The position numbers were made by a program, and so were the translations under genes. This document shows, one piece after another, positions 35,990 to 44,610 of a stretch of 64,000 bases of DNA (positions are counted from its first letter, which is position 1; the number at the start of each line of letters is the position of its first letter). The DNA is from Pseudomonas lundensis (GTDB lineage Bacteria > Pseudomonadota > Gammaproteobacteria > Pseudomonadales > Pseudomonadaceae): NCBI RefSeq assembly GCF_001042985.1, contig NZ_JYKY01000004.1, forward strand, positions 1 through 64,000, read 5' to 3'. The notes beneath the pieces were generated by a model. That model saw nothing but the letters and a program-made list of their open reading frames with translations, was not told the DNA's origin and made no database searches.

Positions 35990-36844
35990 ATGCCCGTTGC
36001 GCAATTGATCAGCCCTCAAGCCCTGAACGAACGCCATTCCCAGCCCGGACTGGTCATTCTGGATTGCCGCTTTGCGCTTGAAGACCCGGACTACGGGCTG
36101 CGCAGCTATGCCGAAGGCCACATCGAGGGCGCGCAGTTTGCCGACCTGGAACGCGACTTGAGTGGCCCGGTGACCAAAGGCGTCACGGGGCGTCATCCGT
36201 TGCCTGATCCCGATGAGCTGATAGAGCGTTTGCGCGGGTGGGGCATCAACAACGACAGCGATGTGGTGCTGTATGACGACGGTCCAGGGGCATTTGCCGC
36301 GCGAGCGTGGTGGTTGTTGGCGTGGCTGGGCAAGCGGGACGGGGTGTTTGTGCTCGACGGCGGCCTTAAAGCCTGGCACGCCGCGGGTTTTCCGCTGAAC
36401 CTTGATTCGGTCAGGCTTCCCCGGGGGCATTTTGACGGAGCACCGGACAATCAGTTGCTGATCAAGGCCCAAGCGCTGCAAAAGCGCCTCAACGACCCTG
36501 CCCTGACCTTGATCGATGCTCGCGCATTGCCGCGCTTTCGGGGCGAGGTTGAACCGATCGACCCGGTGGCCGGGCATATCCCGGGTGCGCAATGTGCGGC
36601 TTTTGGCGAAAACCTCGACAGCAGCGGGCGGTTTCTTCCGGTTGAGCAACTCAAGCAGCGTTTTGCCGAAAAACTCGGTGATCGCTCGCCGGATGAACTG
36701 GTGGCGTACTGTGGTTCTGGCGTGACGGCGTGTCATAACTTGTTCGCGCTGGCGTTGGCCGGTTATCCGCTGGGCAAACTCTACGCCGGGTCATGGAGCG
36801 AATGGATCAATGACCCGCAGCGCGGCGTTGCGACGGGCGAGTAG
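35990..36844 (+). CDS. 3-mercaptopyruvate/thiosulfate sulfurtransferase (two-domain rhodanese)
   Basis: A 284-residue protein with two rhodanese domains (about 5-130 and 160-275). The second carries the active cysteine in CGSGVTAC near residue 241; the loop CGSGVT resembles mercaptopyruvate-type sulfurtransferases. The first domain is inactive as usual. It transfers sulfane sulfur to cyanide, thiols or proteins in the cytoplasm. It follows the TetR gene by 29 bases and may share its transcript. Confidence 0.85.
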   Translation: MPVAQLISPQALNERHSQPGLVILDCRFALEDPDYGLRSYAEGHIEGAQFADLERDLSGPVTKGVTGRHPLPDPDELIERLRGWGINNDSDVVLYDDGPGAFAARAWWLLAWLGKRDGVFVLDGGLKAWHAAGFPLNLDSVRLPRGHFDGAPDNQLLIKAQALQKRLNDPALTLIDARALPRFRGEVEPIDPVAGHIPGAQCAAFGENLDSSGRFLPVEQLKQRFAEKLGDRSPDELVAYCGSGVTACHNLFALALAGYPLGKLYAGSWSEWINDPQRGVATGE

Positions 36845-36892
36845 GAGGCGCGGTAGCCGCCGGGTGAGCGGGCAACTGCAGATTGATCGGTG

Positions 36893-37720
36893 TCAGGTAC
36901 ACGCGGCCCGGTAGGCCGCAGGCCCCACACCGTAAACCTTTTTGAATTGTCGGCTGAGGTGGCTTTGGTCCGCGAATCCCAGTTGGGTCGCGACGTGTAC
37001 CGGCAAGCAACCTTGTTGCAATAAAGCCCGCGCGTGAGCGACGCGTTGCTGCATCAACCAGGCGTGCGGCGGCATGCCCGTGGCGCGCTGAAAGACCCGC
37101 GCAAAGTGAAACGGCGACAAATTGACGGCTGCCGCCAGTTCTTCCAGCGATGGCGGGTGCGCCAGGCGTGTCTGCAACAGTTCTTTGGCCTGCCTCACCG
37201 CCCGGTGCTCCACCCCCGGTGGGGCCGGTTGCGGCAAACGGGCATGGCGGCTGAGCAGCGCAAGCATCATCTGCCGCCAGACGGTTTGTTGTTGCAGCGC
37301 CGATTCCGGGCCTTCGAGCTGTTGGTGCAAGTGGCACAGCCCGCTGAACAGTTCGGGGTCTTGCAGCAGCGTCTCGTTGAACGTGGGCAAGTGCGTGCCG
37401 GGCAGGTTCAGTTCCTCCAGCAGGCTGTGCATCTGCGCGTTGTCAGGGTAGAAGGCGCGGTAGCGCCAGCCGGCGTCGTGGCCTTTGTGCCCGTTATGCA
37501 CTTCGTCGGGGTTGATGAGCACCAGCGTCCCGGTGGGCGCCAGGTGTTCAGCCCCGCGATACCGATAACGCTGGGCACCGGCCATGATCATGCCGATCAC
37601 AAAGCCATCGTGCACATGGGGCACGAAACGGTGTTCGATGTAGCGCGCGGTGAGTAACTCGACCCCTGTCAGCGGGGCTGTTTGCCAGAAACGGATCGAC
37701 TCACCTTGCTTGCCGTTCAT
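36893..37720 (-). CDS. AraC-family transcriptional regulator
   Basis: A 275-residue AraC/XylS regulator with an N-terminal cupin sensor (HVHDGFVIGMIMAGAQRYRY near 35) and two C-terminal helix-turn-helix units: LEELAAAVNLSPFHFARVFQ and HVATQLGFADQSHLSRQFKK. Its start ATG overlaps the stop of the hydrolase gene in TGATG, so the two are translated together. It may control a nearby exporter or metabolic gene, but no target is visible. Confidence 0.85.
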   Translation of the reverse strand: MNGKQGESIRFWQTAPLTGVELLTARYIEHRFVPHVHDGFVIGMIMAGAQRYRYRGAEHLAPTGTLVLINPDEVHNGHKGHDAGWRYRAFYPDNAQMHSLLEELNLPGTHLPTFNETLLQDPELFSGLCHLHQQLEGPESALQQQTVWRQMMLALLSRHARLPQPAPPGVEHRAVRQAKELLQTRLAHPPSLEELAAAVNLSPFHFARVFQRATGMPPHAWLMQQRVAHARALLQQGCLPVHVATQLGFADQSHLSRQFKKVYGVGPAAYRAACT

Positions 37721-38751
37721 CACGCCGACTCATGTTTCAGGCTGGCCAGCCACTGCGGAATGCGGCGTTCAAGGTAGTAACGCGGTGTTCTCAAGGAACC
37801 TTCCACGAAGCCCACATGGCCACCCCTGGCGTGCAGCTCCAGCTCGGTGCAGGGTGACAGCTCGCTGGCTTCGGGAATGCTGTGCTTGAACACGAACGGG
37901 TCATCTTCGGACTGGATAATCAACGTCGGTGTCTCGATAGCGCCCAGGTAGTAACGGCTGGACGCACGGCGGTAATAGTCGTCCACATTCAGATAGCCGT
38001 TGAGCGGGGCCGTGACCCGGTCATCGAACTCCCAAAACGTACGCATTTTGCTCAGGGATTTAAGCGTGCCCAGTTTGGCCAGCGTGGCCAGGCCTTCCTG
38101 CTTGGCGTCGTGGGTGAACTGACGCTGTTTGTTTTTGACGTACGCCACCATCTCGCGCATGAAATGCGCTTGATACACCTTGGAAAACCCTAGTCCGATG
38201 CGGTCTGCGCATTGGTCCAGTCGGAACGGCACCGACACCGCGACTGCGCCCTGCAGACCACTGGCGCTGCCCGATTCGCCCAAGTATTTGAGCAAGACGT
38301 TGCCGCCCAGCGAGTAGCCCACGGCATACAGCGGCGCCAGCGGGAAGCGTGCACGCAGGTGGGCGACAGCGGCGGCCAAGTCTTCACTGGCCCCGGAATG
38401 GTAACTGCGCGCCAGCAGGTTGGGTTCCCCGGAGCACCCACGCCAGTTCAACGCCACGCTGGCCCAGCCCTGAGCCGCCAGCGCGCATTGTTGGCCCACG
38501 ATGTAATGCGACCCCGAAGAGCCGGTCAAGCCATGCAGGAGTAACACCAGCGGTTGATAGGCCGATGGCGCGCCATGCCAATCCAGGTCCAGAAAGTCGC
38601 CATCGTCGAGCCACAGCCGTTCTCGCTGGTGTTCAACCACAGGTTTGGTACGCCACAACGGCCCCCATAACGTTTGCAGATGTGGGTTGCCAAGGCCTGA
38701 AGCAGGGTTAAACGATTCAACAGGTAACGCAGGGGAAACTGGAGCGCGCAC
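37720..38751 (-). CDS. YheT-type alpha/beta hydrolase
   Basis: A 343-residue alpha/beta-hydrolase of the YheT/AB-hydrolase-4 group. FNPASGLGNPHLQTLWG is the family opening, LLHGLTGSSGSHY the oxyanion region, the nucleophile is S in GYSLGGNVLLKYLGE near 150, and the acid D in QSEDDPFVF and H in ARGGHVGFVEG complete the triad. Likely an esterase. In other Pseudomonas it lies near rsmD, from which it is separated here by five M16 genes. Confidence 0.87.
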   Translation of the reverse strand: MRAPVSPALPVESFNPASGLGNPHLQTLWGPLWRTKPVVEHQRERLWLDDGDFLDLDWHGAPSAYQPLVLLLHGLTGSSGSHYIVGQQCALAAQGWASVALNWRGCSGEPNLLARSYHSGASEDLAAAVAHLRARFPLAPLYAVGYSLGGNVLLKYLGESGSASGLQGAVAVSVPFRLDQCADRIGLGFSKVYQAHFMREMVAYVKNKQRQFTHDAKQEGLATLAKLGTLKSLSKMRTFWEFDDRVTAPLNGYLNVDDYYRRASSRYYLGAIETPTLIIQSEDDPFVFKHSIPEASELSPCTELELHARGGHVGFVEGSLRTPRYYLERRIPQWLASLKHESA

Positions 38752-38759
38752 TTAAGTTC

Positions 38760-40304
38760 TCAATCGGTGACAGGGGTTGGGGTGTGCTTAAGTTGCCACA
38801 ACACGGAGCGGTGCCCAAGCAGTGTGTGCTGGCCGGGGCTGGCCCAATTGGTCGATGTGCAGGTCTGCCCGGTGTCGGGTGTCCCGGTGACGATGTCGGT
38901 CAGGGGCCGTTGTTCGACGCTGGGACCCAGTGTCAGGCTGACCCAGCTGTCAGCGTCAAGGTGCCGTTTCATGGCTGCCGTGATCTGTTGCGGGGTCATT
39001 TTTTGGATTTCGGCGGTTTTGAGCGTGAAATCCAACGCTTGGTCGAAGCGGTTGATGATCCCCAGTTCATTGAGCAGGTTCTTGTTGGTCGCCATCAATT
39101 GGGGCAGGGCCTGGCGCAGATAGTGTTTGATGGTGTCCAGTTGTTCTTCGCTCGGGCCTTCCTTGAGAAATTGCGCAAACAGCGTTTTGGCCAGGTTCAG
39201 GGCTTCGCGACTGTAAGAGGGCGGGGTGCTGAACTGGATCATCCAGCCTGTGGCCCCCCTGGCATGTTCGATGTCGGAAAACACCCCGTAGGTCACGCTG
39301 TATTTTTCACGTAACTGAGCATTGAGTACGTGAGAAAACACGACATTGGCGATACGAATCGCGATGGCGTCCGGGTGCTGATTGGGCAAGGCGTTTTGCA
39401 TCATCAACAGCAGCGTCCGGTTGGCATCTTCCTCCAGATGCACGTGCTGGCCAGTGCTTGGCGCCGCGGTGAAGGTGGGCGCAGCCGCCAGCGCCGGACC
39501 TTGTGGCAGCGCATCGGCCAGGTGCTGGCTGAACGCCCGCGCCTGTTCCGGCGTCAGGTCGCCCACTATCACGATGTGTGCGTTGGCGGCGGTATAAGCG
39601 CGACGATAGAAATCACGCACCTGCCGGGCATCGATGTGTTCAAGGCTTTGCGTCGTGCCATTGACCGGGCGCGACAGCGGGTGGTCCTTGTACAGGGTGG
39701 CTCGTATCAAGGCCAGCGCCCGTGACTCGGGGAGCGATTGTTCGAGTTTGAGATCCGTCTGCAGCGACCGCCGGATCCGCTGCAGGTTTGCCTCGCTGAA
39801 GGTGGGGCGGGTGAGGGTCTCGGTAAACAGGGCCATCACCGGGTCAAGGATAGCTTTGTCGCTTAGGCTTCTGAGCGTGTAATAGCTGTGTTCGGTGTCG
39901 ATACCGTGGGTGATTTTCACGCCGTAACGGTCAAACCCGCGGGCAATGTCATTCGCTGGCTTGAGCGCCGAGTCCCCGCTGAACAGCGATTGGGTCATGG
40001 CGGCCAGCCCTGGGCTATCGCCATCGTGATAACTGCCGGCGGCAAAGCTGAGTTTCAGGTCAATCATGGGCAAGCGGTGACTTTCGACAAACAGCACGCG
40101 GGTGCCTTGTTTAAGCCTCCAGGACTGGATGAGCGGTGCGGTGGTGACGGCTTCGGGTTCTGTCAGTTCGCGCAGCGATTGCAAAGGCAGCGAGGGTGCC
40201 GGGTTTTCGGCAGCGTGAAGGTAATGACCCATGCACAGGGCAATCCCCAGCAGTGCAATCAGGCAGGTGAGTGCGCAGCGAGTAAAGGTCTCGGGATTAC
40301 TCAT
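38760..40304 (-). CDS. M16 peptidase homologue, non-catalytic partner (pair 3)
   Basis: A 514-residue insulinase-family protein with an N-terminal signal/anchor (CALTCLIALLGIALCMGHYL) and no HxxEH motif; the equivalent segment reads SYHDGDSPGLAAMTQSLF. The C-terminal R/Y-type segment NAQLREKYSVTYGVFSDI, which binds substrate in the inactive halves of M16B pairs, is kept. Its start overlaps the catalytic partner by eight bases (ATGAGTAA). It should form a heterodimeric periplasmic peptidase with the 40297-41643 product. A C-terminal extension of some 40 residues, with CTSTNW, is not seen in the other partners. Confidence 0.85.
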   Translation of the reverse strand: MSNPETFTRCALTCLIALLGIALCMGHYLHAAENPAPSLPLQSLRELTEPEAVTTAPLIQSWRLKQGTRVLFVESHRLPMIDLKLSFAAGSYHDGDSPGLAAMTQSLFSGDSALKPANDIARGFDRYGVKITHGIDTEHSYYTLRSLSDKAILDPVMALFTETLTRPTFSEANLQRIRRSLQTDLKLEQSLPESRALALIRATLYKDHPLSRPVNGTTQSLEHIDARQVRDFYRRAYTAANAHIVIVGDLTPEQARAFSQHLADALPQGPALAAAPTFTAAPSTGQHVHLEEDANRTLLLMMQNALPNQHPDAIAIRIANVVFSHVLNAQLREKYSVTYGVFSDIEHARGATGWMIQFSTPPSYSREALNLAKTLFAQFLKEGPSEEQLDTIKHYLRQALPQLMATNKNLLNELGIINRFDQALDFTLKTAEIQKMTPQQITAAMKRHLDADSWVSLTLGPSVEQRPLTDIVTGTPDTGQTCTSTNWASPGQHTLLGHRSVLWQLKHTPTPVTD

Positions 40305-41643
40305 GAGGCATCTCCTCAGGCAGTGCGTAGCTGGTGGTCAGGCGATCGGTTGCGAGGAAGGTGCGCACCACGCGTTGAACGTCTTGTGGGGTGATGGCTT
40401 TCAGGGTGTCGAGCCTTGCCTGTTCCGAACGCCAGTCCAGCCCGGCCATCTCCTGCTCGCCCAACTGCAACGCCCGGTTCGACAGTTCGTCCTGATCGAA
40501 CACGCGTCGGGCAGTGATCTGAACGCGTGCGCGGTCCAGGTCCTGCTGACGGGGAGGGGCCGTTTTCAGCGTGTCGATAAGGGCCAGGATCCGGGTTTTG
40601 ACTGCCTCCATGGACCTGGCTTTCTCGAGGTCAGGCAAGGCCCGGATGCTGAACAACTCATCACCCTGACTGACGGCCGTGTAGTGAACGGTTATGCCGC
40701 TCACCAAGCCTTCCTGATGGGCTAGCCGGGTCTTGAACAGCGAGCTGTTTGCGCCTGCCAGCAACTCGCTGAGCAGTTCCAGTGCCGGGGCGATCGTGGG
40801 GTCTGCTTGCGTCTTCAGGCTGGGTACGTTGAAGGCCATGTAGAGCACAGGAATCTGCTGAGGGATGTATTGGGTGATGCGACGTTCACCCGGTGTCGGT
40901 AGTTCGAGGGGGGCAGGGCTGTAAGGCAATGGTCGTCGCGCGATGGGCCCGAAGTAACGCTCGGCCAGCTGTTTGACCTGCTGTGCATCCACATCGCCGG
41001 TGACCACCAGTACCGCGTTATTGGGCGCGTACCAGTGGCCGTACCAATGCTTCAAGTCTTCTATTTGCAGACGATCCAGGTCATGCCGCCACCCGATGAC
41101 CGGGTTGCCCGCAGCGCTTGCAGGCAGCGCCAGGCGTCGTGGCAACTCCAGTGCGCGTCTCAGGGGATGGTTTTCAAAGGACTCACTGCGTTCGTTTTTG
41201 ATCACTTCTCGCTCGCCGCCCCACTGGGTGGCGGACAGGTGCGAGGTGCTCATCTGGTCGGCCAGAATTTCAAAACTCACGCCCAGGGCGTGCGCAGGCA
41301 GGGTGTGAAAGTAGAGGGTTGCGTCATTCAGGGTCGTGGCATTTTCGCTGCCGCCCAGGTGTTGCAGGATCTGGTCAGACTCGCCCGAGCACAGTTTGCT
41401 GCTGCCATTGAACAGCATGTGTTCCAAGGCGTGTGACAGGCCTGTCTGGCCGGGGCCTTCCTGGTTCGAACCAATGCGATACCACAGGTGGGAGTGAACC
41501 AGAGGGGCGTGGTGGTCTTCATAAACAATGAGCTTCAGGCCGTTGTCGAGCATGAACTCATGAATCGATGGTGGGCGGCTGGCGAACGCCAACAGCGGTT
41601 GCAACATGACGCCGAATACCAGTGCGGCGAGAAGTGGTCTCAT
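40297..41643 (-). CDS. M16 zinc peptidase, catalytic subunit (pair 3)
   Basis: A 448-residue M16B peptidase with a signal peptide (LLAALVFGVMLQPLLAFA). Zinc motif HALEH at 71-75 and the distal glutamate in EVIKNERSE. It is the active half of the third pair. The ATG at 41643 comes just after a hairpin that contains the best ribosome site; an upstream GTG at 41685 in the same frame would read through the hairpin and add 14 residues. It probably cleaves small peptides in the periplasm. Closest by wording to the 43163 and 48142 genes, so it arose by duplication. Confidence 0.87.
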   Translation of the reverse strand: MRPLLAALVFGVMLQPLLAFASRPPSIHEFMLDNGLKLIVYEDHHAPLVHSHLWYRIGSNQEGPGQTGLSHALEHMLFNGSSKLCSGESDQILQHLGGSENATTLNDATLYFHTLPAHALGVSFEILADQMSTSHLSATQWGGEREVIKNERSESFENHPLRRALELPRRLALPASAAGNPVIGWRHDLDRLQIEDLKHWYGHWYAPNNAVLVVTGDVDAQQVKQLAERYFGPIARRPLPYSPAPLELPTPGERRITQYIPQQIPVLYMAFNVPSLKTQADPTIAPALELLSELLAGANSSLFKTRLAHQEGLVSGITVHYTAVSQGDELFSIRALPDLEKARSMEAVKTRILALIDTLKTAPPRQQDLDRARVQITARRVFDQDELSNRALQLGEQEMAGLDWRSEQARLDTLKAITPQDVQRVVRTFLATDRLTTSYALPEEMPHE

Positions 41644-41648
41644 GGGGG

Positions 41649-41674
41649 TGTCCTGACGATTGTTCGTCAGGACA
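41649..41674 (-). promoter_or_regulatory. Leader hairpin over the ribosome site of an M16 gene
   Basis: TGTCCTGACG (41649-41658) and CGTCAGGACA (41665-41674) form a perfect 10-bp stem with a six-base loop. On the minus-strand mRNA the AGGA of the ribosome site lies in the 3' arm, five bases before the ATG, so the stem could block translation. A related hairpin precedes the equivalent gene of pair 2. Confidence 0.6.
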
Positions 41675-41736
41675 GGTTGCGTCACACGCCTGTTGCACGT
41701 GCGTTACATAAGTACGCAATGATCGGCGCCGGGCAT

Positions 41737-43170
41737 TCAGGGCGCCGGGACAGGTAAAGGACGCTGGGTCGTCGTGGGGCCATGGCTGGTTATCACCCAT
41801 TGATCGGCCTTGAGATACCGGTTTATGACCGCTTTGATGTGCGCAGGCGTCAGCTGTTGCGCTTGCATGACCAGCGCGTCGAAGTTGCGGGGTAACCCGT
41901 GTGCGCCGATGAGCAGCAACTGTTGCAGCATTTGCGCATTGCTGGCGCTGGTCAGCGGCAGGTTCCCCGCGAGCCGTCGCTTGACGTCGACCAGTTCTTG
42001 CTCGGTCGGCCCTTCGTCCAACCATTGCTCAAACAGCGTTTTGACAAGCCTGATCGTGGCTTCTTGGTGGTCGGGATCGGTTTGCACGCTGATGGTCCAG
42101 GGGCCTCCCGCCTCCCACAGCGGCATGAAGGACGCTGCGCTGTAGGTCAACCCGCGCTTATGGCGTAGCTCATTAATCAGGCGGTTATGACCGGAGCCAC
42201 CGAACAGCAGGCTGGCCACTTGCAGCGCGACGTAATCGGGGTGATTGGCCGGTATGCCGGGCTGCGCCAGCATGATGTGGGTCTGGCCGGAGAGCGCTTC
42301 AACGTGCGCATGGCCGGGCCGGGTTGCCATGCCCATGCTCAGCGCAATGGGCGCCAGTTTCTGCCCTTGAGGCAATGCTTGGCTCAAGGCGATGCTGAGC
42401 GTTGTGGCGTCGTCCAGCGAGAGGTCACCGACCATCACCAGCAAGGCATTGGAGGCGCTGTAGGCCTGTTGATGGAAGGCCCGCAGGTGTTCAGCCCCGA
42501 GCTTTGCGATGCTCTGCTCGTTGCCTGCCTGCGCTCTGGCGTAAGGATGACCGGCGTATAGCTGTGCATGCAGGGCCTGTTGGGTGAGCAAAGCGGGGTT
42601 TTGCCGGGCCAGCGTGAGTTCGTTGAGTGCGGTTGCCTTGATGCGCTCGGTGGCCGCCGGGGAAAACGCGGGGGCGCTGACCAGTTGCGTGAACAGCTCA
42701 ACGGCCGCGCTGCGCGTCTTTGGTTCGCTCAGGGTGCGCAGGTTCACGCGCACTTCGTCCTTGTCCACGGAAGACGTCAGTTGCGCGCCCAGTTGATCGA
42801 AGGTGTCGGCAATGGTCTGCGCGTCCTTGCCCTCAATGCCTTGATGCAACAGTTTCAAGGTCAGCGCGGCTCGCCCCGGCATGTCATCGTCCCGGCTGCT
42901 GCCTGCCGAGAAGCGCACGCTTAGGTCCACCACAGGAATCTCGCGGGTTTCGATAAAGAGCACGCCGGTGCCTTCATGGGTTGACCAGGCATGAACCTTC
43001 AGGGGGCGGTTGGCAATGTGGCTGTCATCAAGGGTCTCCAGGGTCTTCAGCCCCGTCGATGCGGGTTCTACGGCGTGCGCCGCGGCGTTCAGGCTCAGGC
43101 TGATGACCAGCACTGAACGTGCTGCGCGCAGGAAGGAGGAACGCTTTGGCGTCGGGCACAGGTCAGTCAT
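41737..43170 (-). CDS. M16 peptidase homologue, non-catalytic partner (pair 2)
   Basis: A 477-residue M16B protein with a signal peptide ending near AAAHA. HxxEH is absent (SSRDDDMPGRAALTLKLL in its place), while the C-terminal substrate segment NRLINELRHKRGLTYSAAS is intact. The start overlaps its catalytic partner by eight bases (ATGACTGA). Predicted to act with the 43163-44509 product as a periplasmic heterodimer. Confidence 0.86.
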   Translation of the reverse strand: MTDLCPTPKRSSFLRAARSVLVISLSLNAAAHAVEPASTGLKTLETLDDSHIANRPLKVHAWSTHEGTGVLFIETREIPVVDLSVRFSAGSSRDDDMPGRAALTLKLLHQGIEGKDAQTIADTFDQLGAQLTSSVDKDEVRVNLRTLSEPKTRSAAVELFTQLVSAPAFSPAATERIKATALNELTLARQNPALLTQQALHAQLYAGHPYARAQAGNEQSIAKLGAEHLRAFHQQAYSASNALLVMVGDLSLDDATTLSIALSQALPQGQKLAPIALSMGMATRPGHAHVEALSGQTHIMLAQPGIPANHPDYVALQVASLLFGGSGHNRLINELRHKRGLTYSAASFMPLWEAGGPWTISVQTDPDHQEATIRLVKTLFEQWLDEGPTEQELVDVKRRLAGNLPLTSASNAQMLQQLLLIGAHGLPRNFDALVMQAQQLTPAHIKAVINRYLKADQWVITSHGPTTTQRPLPVPAP

Positions 43171-44509
43171 GTTTTTTCTCCGGCCCCGGCAGGTAAGCGG
43201 CGCTGTAGCGGTTTTCAGTGAGGTAGGTGCGGGCCAGTTGCTGAATGTCAGATGCGGTCAGTGCCAGCACGCTCCGGGCCTGAGTGTCGAGGGTGGACCA
43301 GGGCAGCCCGATGCTTTCCAGTTCGCCCAGTTCGCTGGCTTGTTTCTCGACTTGATCGTGGGCATAGATGCGCTTGGTGATGATTCTGCGTTTGGCGCGG
43401 TCCAGGATTTCAGCGCTGACGGGCGTGGTTTTTAGCCCATCAAAGTGCGCCCAGATCAGGCGCTCGATGTCGTGGGGCGCCTGCGTGCTCGAAGGGCTGA
43501 TTTCAGCCCACAACCTGAGCAGGCCATCGCCGCGGTTCAACAGGTCGTAATGGGAATAAGCGCCTGCCAGCAACCCTTGTTCATGGAGCAGACTGACCTT
43601 GAGGGATGAGCTGTTGCTGCTGGCCAGCAACTCGTTGAGCACCAGCAGGCCAAAGGCGGTTTGAGGGTCTTTTGCGGTTTTTAAGCTGGGCACGTTAAAC
43701 GCCAGGGCCAGCTTGCCATTGGGGCTGGGGAGGCCAAGGTGCAACTCGCGGCGCCCGAGACGATGCAGTTCGACCGGTGGCCGTGCCGTGGGCAGCGGGC
43801 GTGCGACCAGCGCGGCGAAATGCTCGGTGACCATGGCTTTGACCTGCGCCAGGGTAACGTCGCCGGCGATGACCAGAACGGCATTGTTTGGCGCGTACCA
43901 CTGTCGATACCACTGGGTGAGTGGCGGCTCGGGCATGCGCTGGATGTCATGCATCCAGCCCAGAATCGGGTTTTTATAGGTGCTGGCCACATGGGCCGTG
44001 GTTTTAAGCCGCTCGTTGATCAGGCTCCACAGGTTGTGGTCGACGGTGGTCAGGCGTTCCTTTTGGATGACCTGTAATTCGGTCTGTAACTGGGCTTCAC
44101 TCCAGCGTGCGCTGCGCATCTGATCGGCAAGTACTTCCAGCGACACCGCCAGCCGGTTTTTCGCCTGTAGCTGCGTGTAGAAAGTGGCATCGGGGCGGGT
44201 GGTGGCCTGGTGACTGACGCCCAGCGAATCAAACACCTTCACCGCCTGGCCTTCAGGCAACTTGCTGCTGCCTTTGAACACCATATGTTCCAGCGCGTGG
44301 GACACACCTGTTTGCCCTTCCTGCTCATAGCTGGCGCCGACTTTGTACCAAAGCTGGGACGCCACCACGGGGGCGCGGTGATCTTCGCGGACGACGACCT
44401 TCAGGCCGTTGTCGAGTGTGAAAACGTGAGTAACGGGGTGTGAGTGGGCATGAACGGTCGCTGGCAACCACAAGGCGATTAGCCAGCGACCCAAGAGCGG
44501 GAGTTTCAT
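43163..44509 (-). CDS. M16 zinc peptidase, catalytic subunit (pair 2)
   Basis: A 448-residue M16B peptidase, signal peptide in GRWLIALWLPATVHAHS, zinc motif HALEH at 71-75, distal glutamate in QVIQKERL. Start ATG at 44509 is preceded by AAGGA; an upstream in-frame start at 44560 would read through a hairpin. It is 102 bases downstream of the orphan M16 gene and overlaps its partner. Substrate unknown; members such as PqqF trim small peptides. Confidence 0.87.
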   Translation of the reverse strand: MKLPLLGRWLIALWLPATVHAHSHPVTHVFTLDNGLKVVVREDHRAPVVASQLWYKVGASYEQEGQTGVSHALEHMVFKGSSKLPEGQAVKVFDSLGVSHQATTRPDATFYTQLQAKNRLAVSLEVLADQMRSARWSEAQLQTELQVIQKERLTTVDHNLWSLINERLKTTAHVASTYKNPILGWMHDIQRMPEPPLTQWYRQWYAPNNAVLVIAGDVTLAQVKAMVTEHFAALVARPLPTARPPVELHRLGRRELHLGLPSPNGKLALAFNVPSLKTAKDPQTAFGLLVLNELLASSNSSSLKVSLLHEQGLLAGAYSHYDLLNRGDGLLRLWAEISPSSTQAPHDIERLIWAHFDGLKTTPVSAEILDRAKRRIITKRIYAHDQVEKQASELGELESIGLPWSTLDTQARSVLALTASDIQQLARTYLTENRYSAAYLPGPEKKHD

Positions 44510-44526
44510 CCGGGAGGATCCTTGAG

Positions 44527-44549
44527 TGTTCTGTTTGTAGGTCAGAACA
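44527..44549 (-). promoter_or_regulatory. Leader hairpin upstream of an M16 gene (pair 2)
   Basis: TGTTCTG (44527-44533) and CAGAACA (44543-44549) form a perfect seven-base stem 18 bases before the ATG. It matches the inner TGTCCTG/CAGGACA of the pair-3 hairpin with one C-G pair changed to T-A on both arms, so pairing is kept. Confidence 0.55.
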
Positions 44550-44610
44550 GGGTGGATCAACCCGAATGCAGCAAGGCGGTATATAGGTAGCGCGCCTTAC
44601 TCAATGGGGG

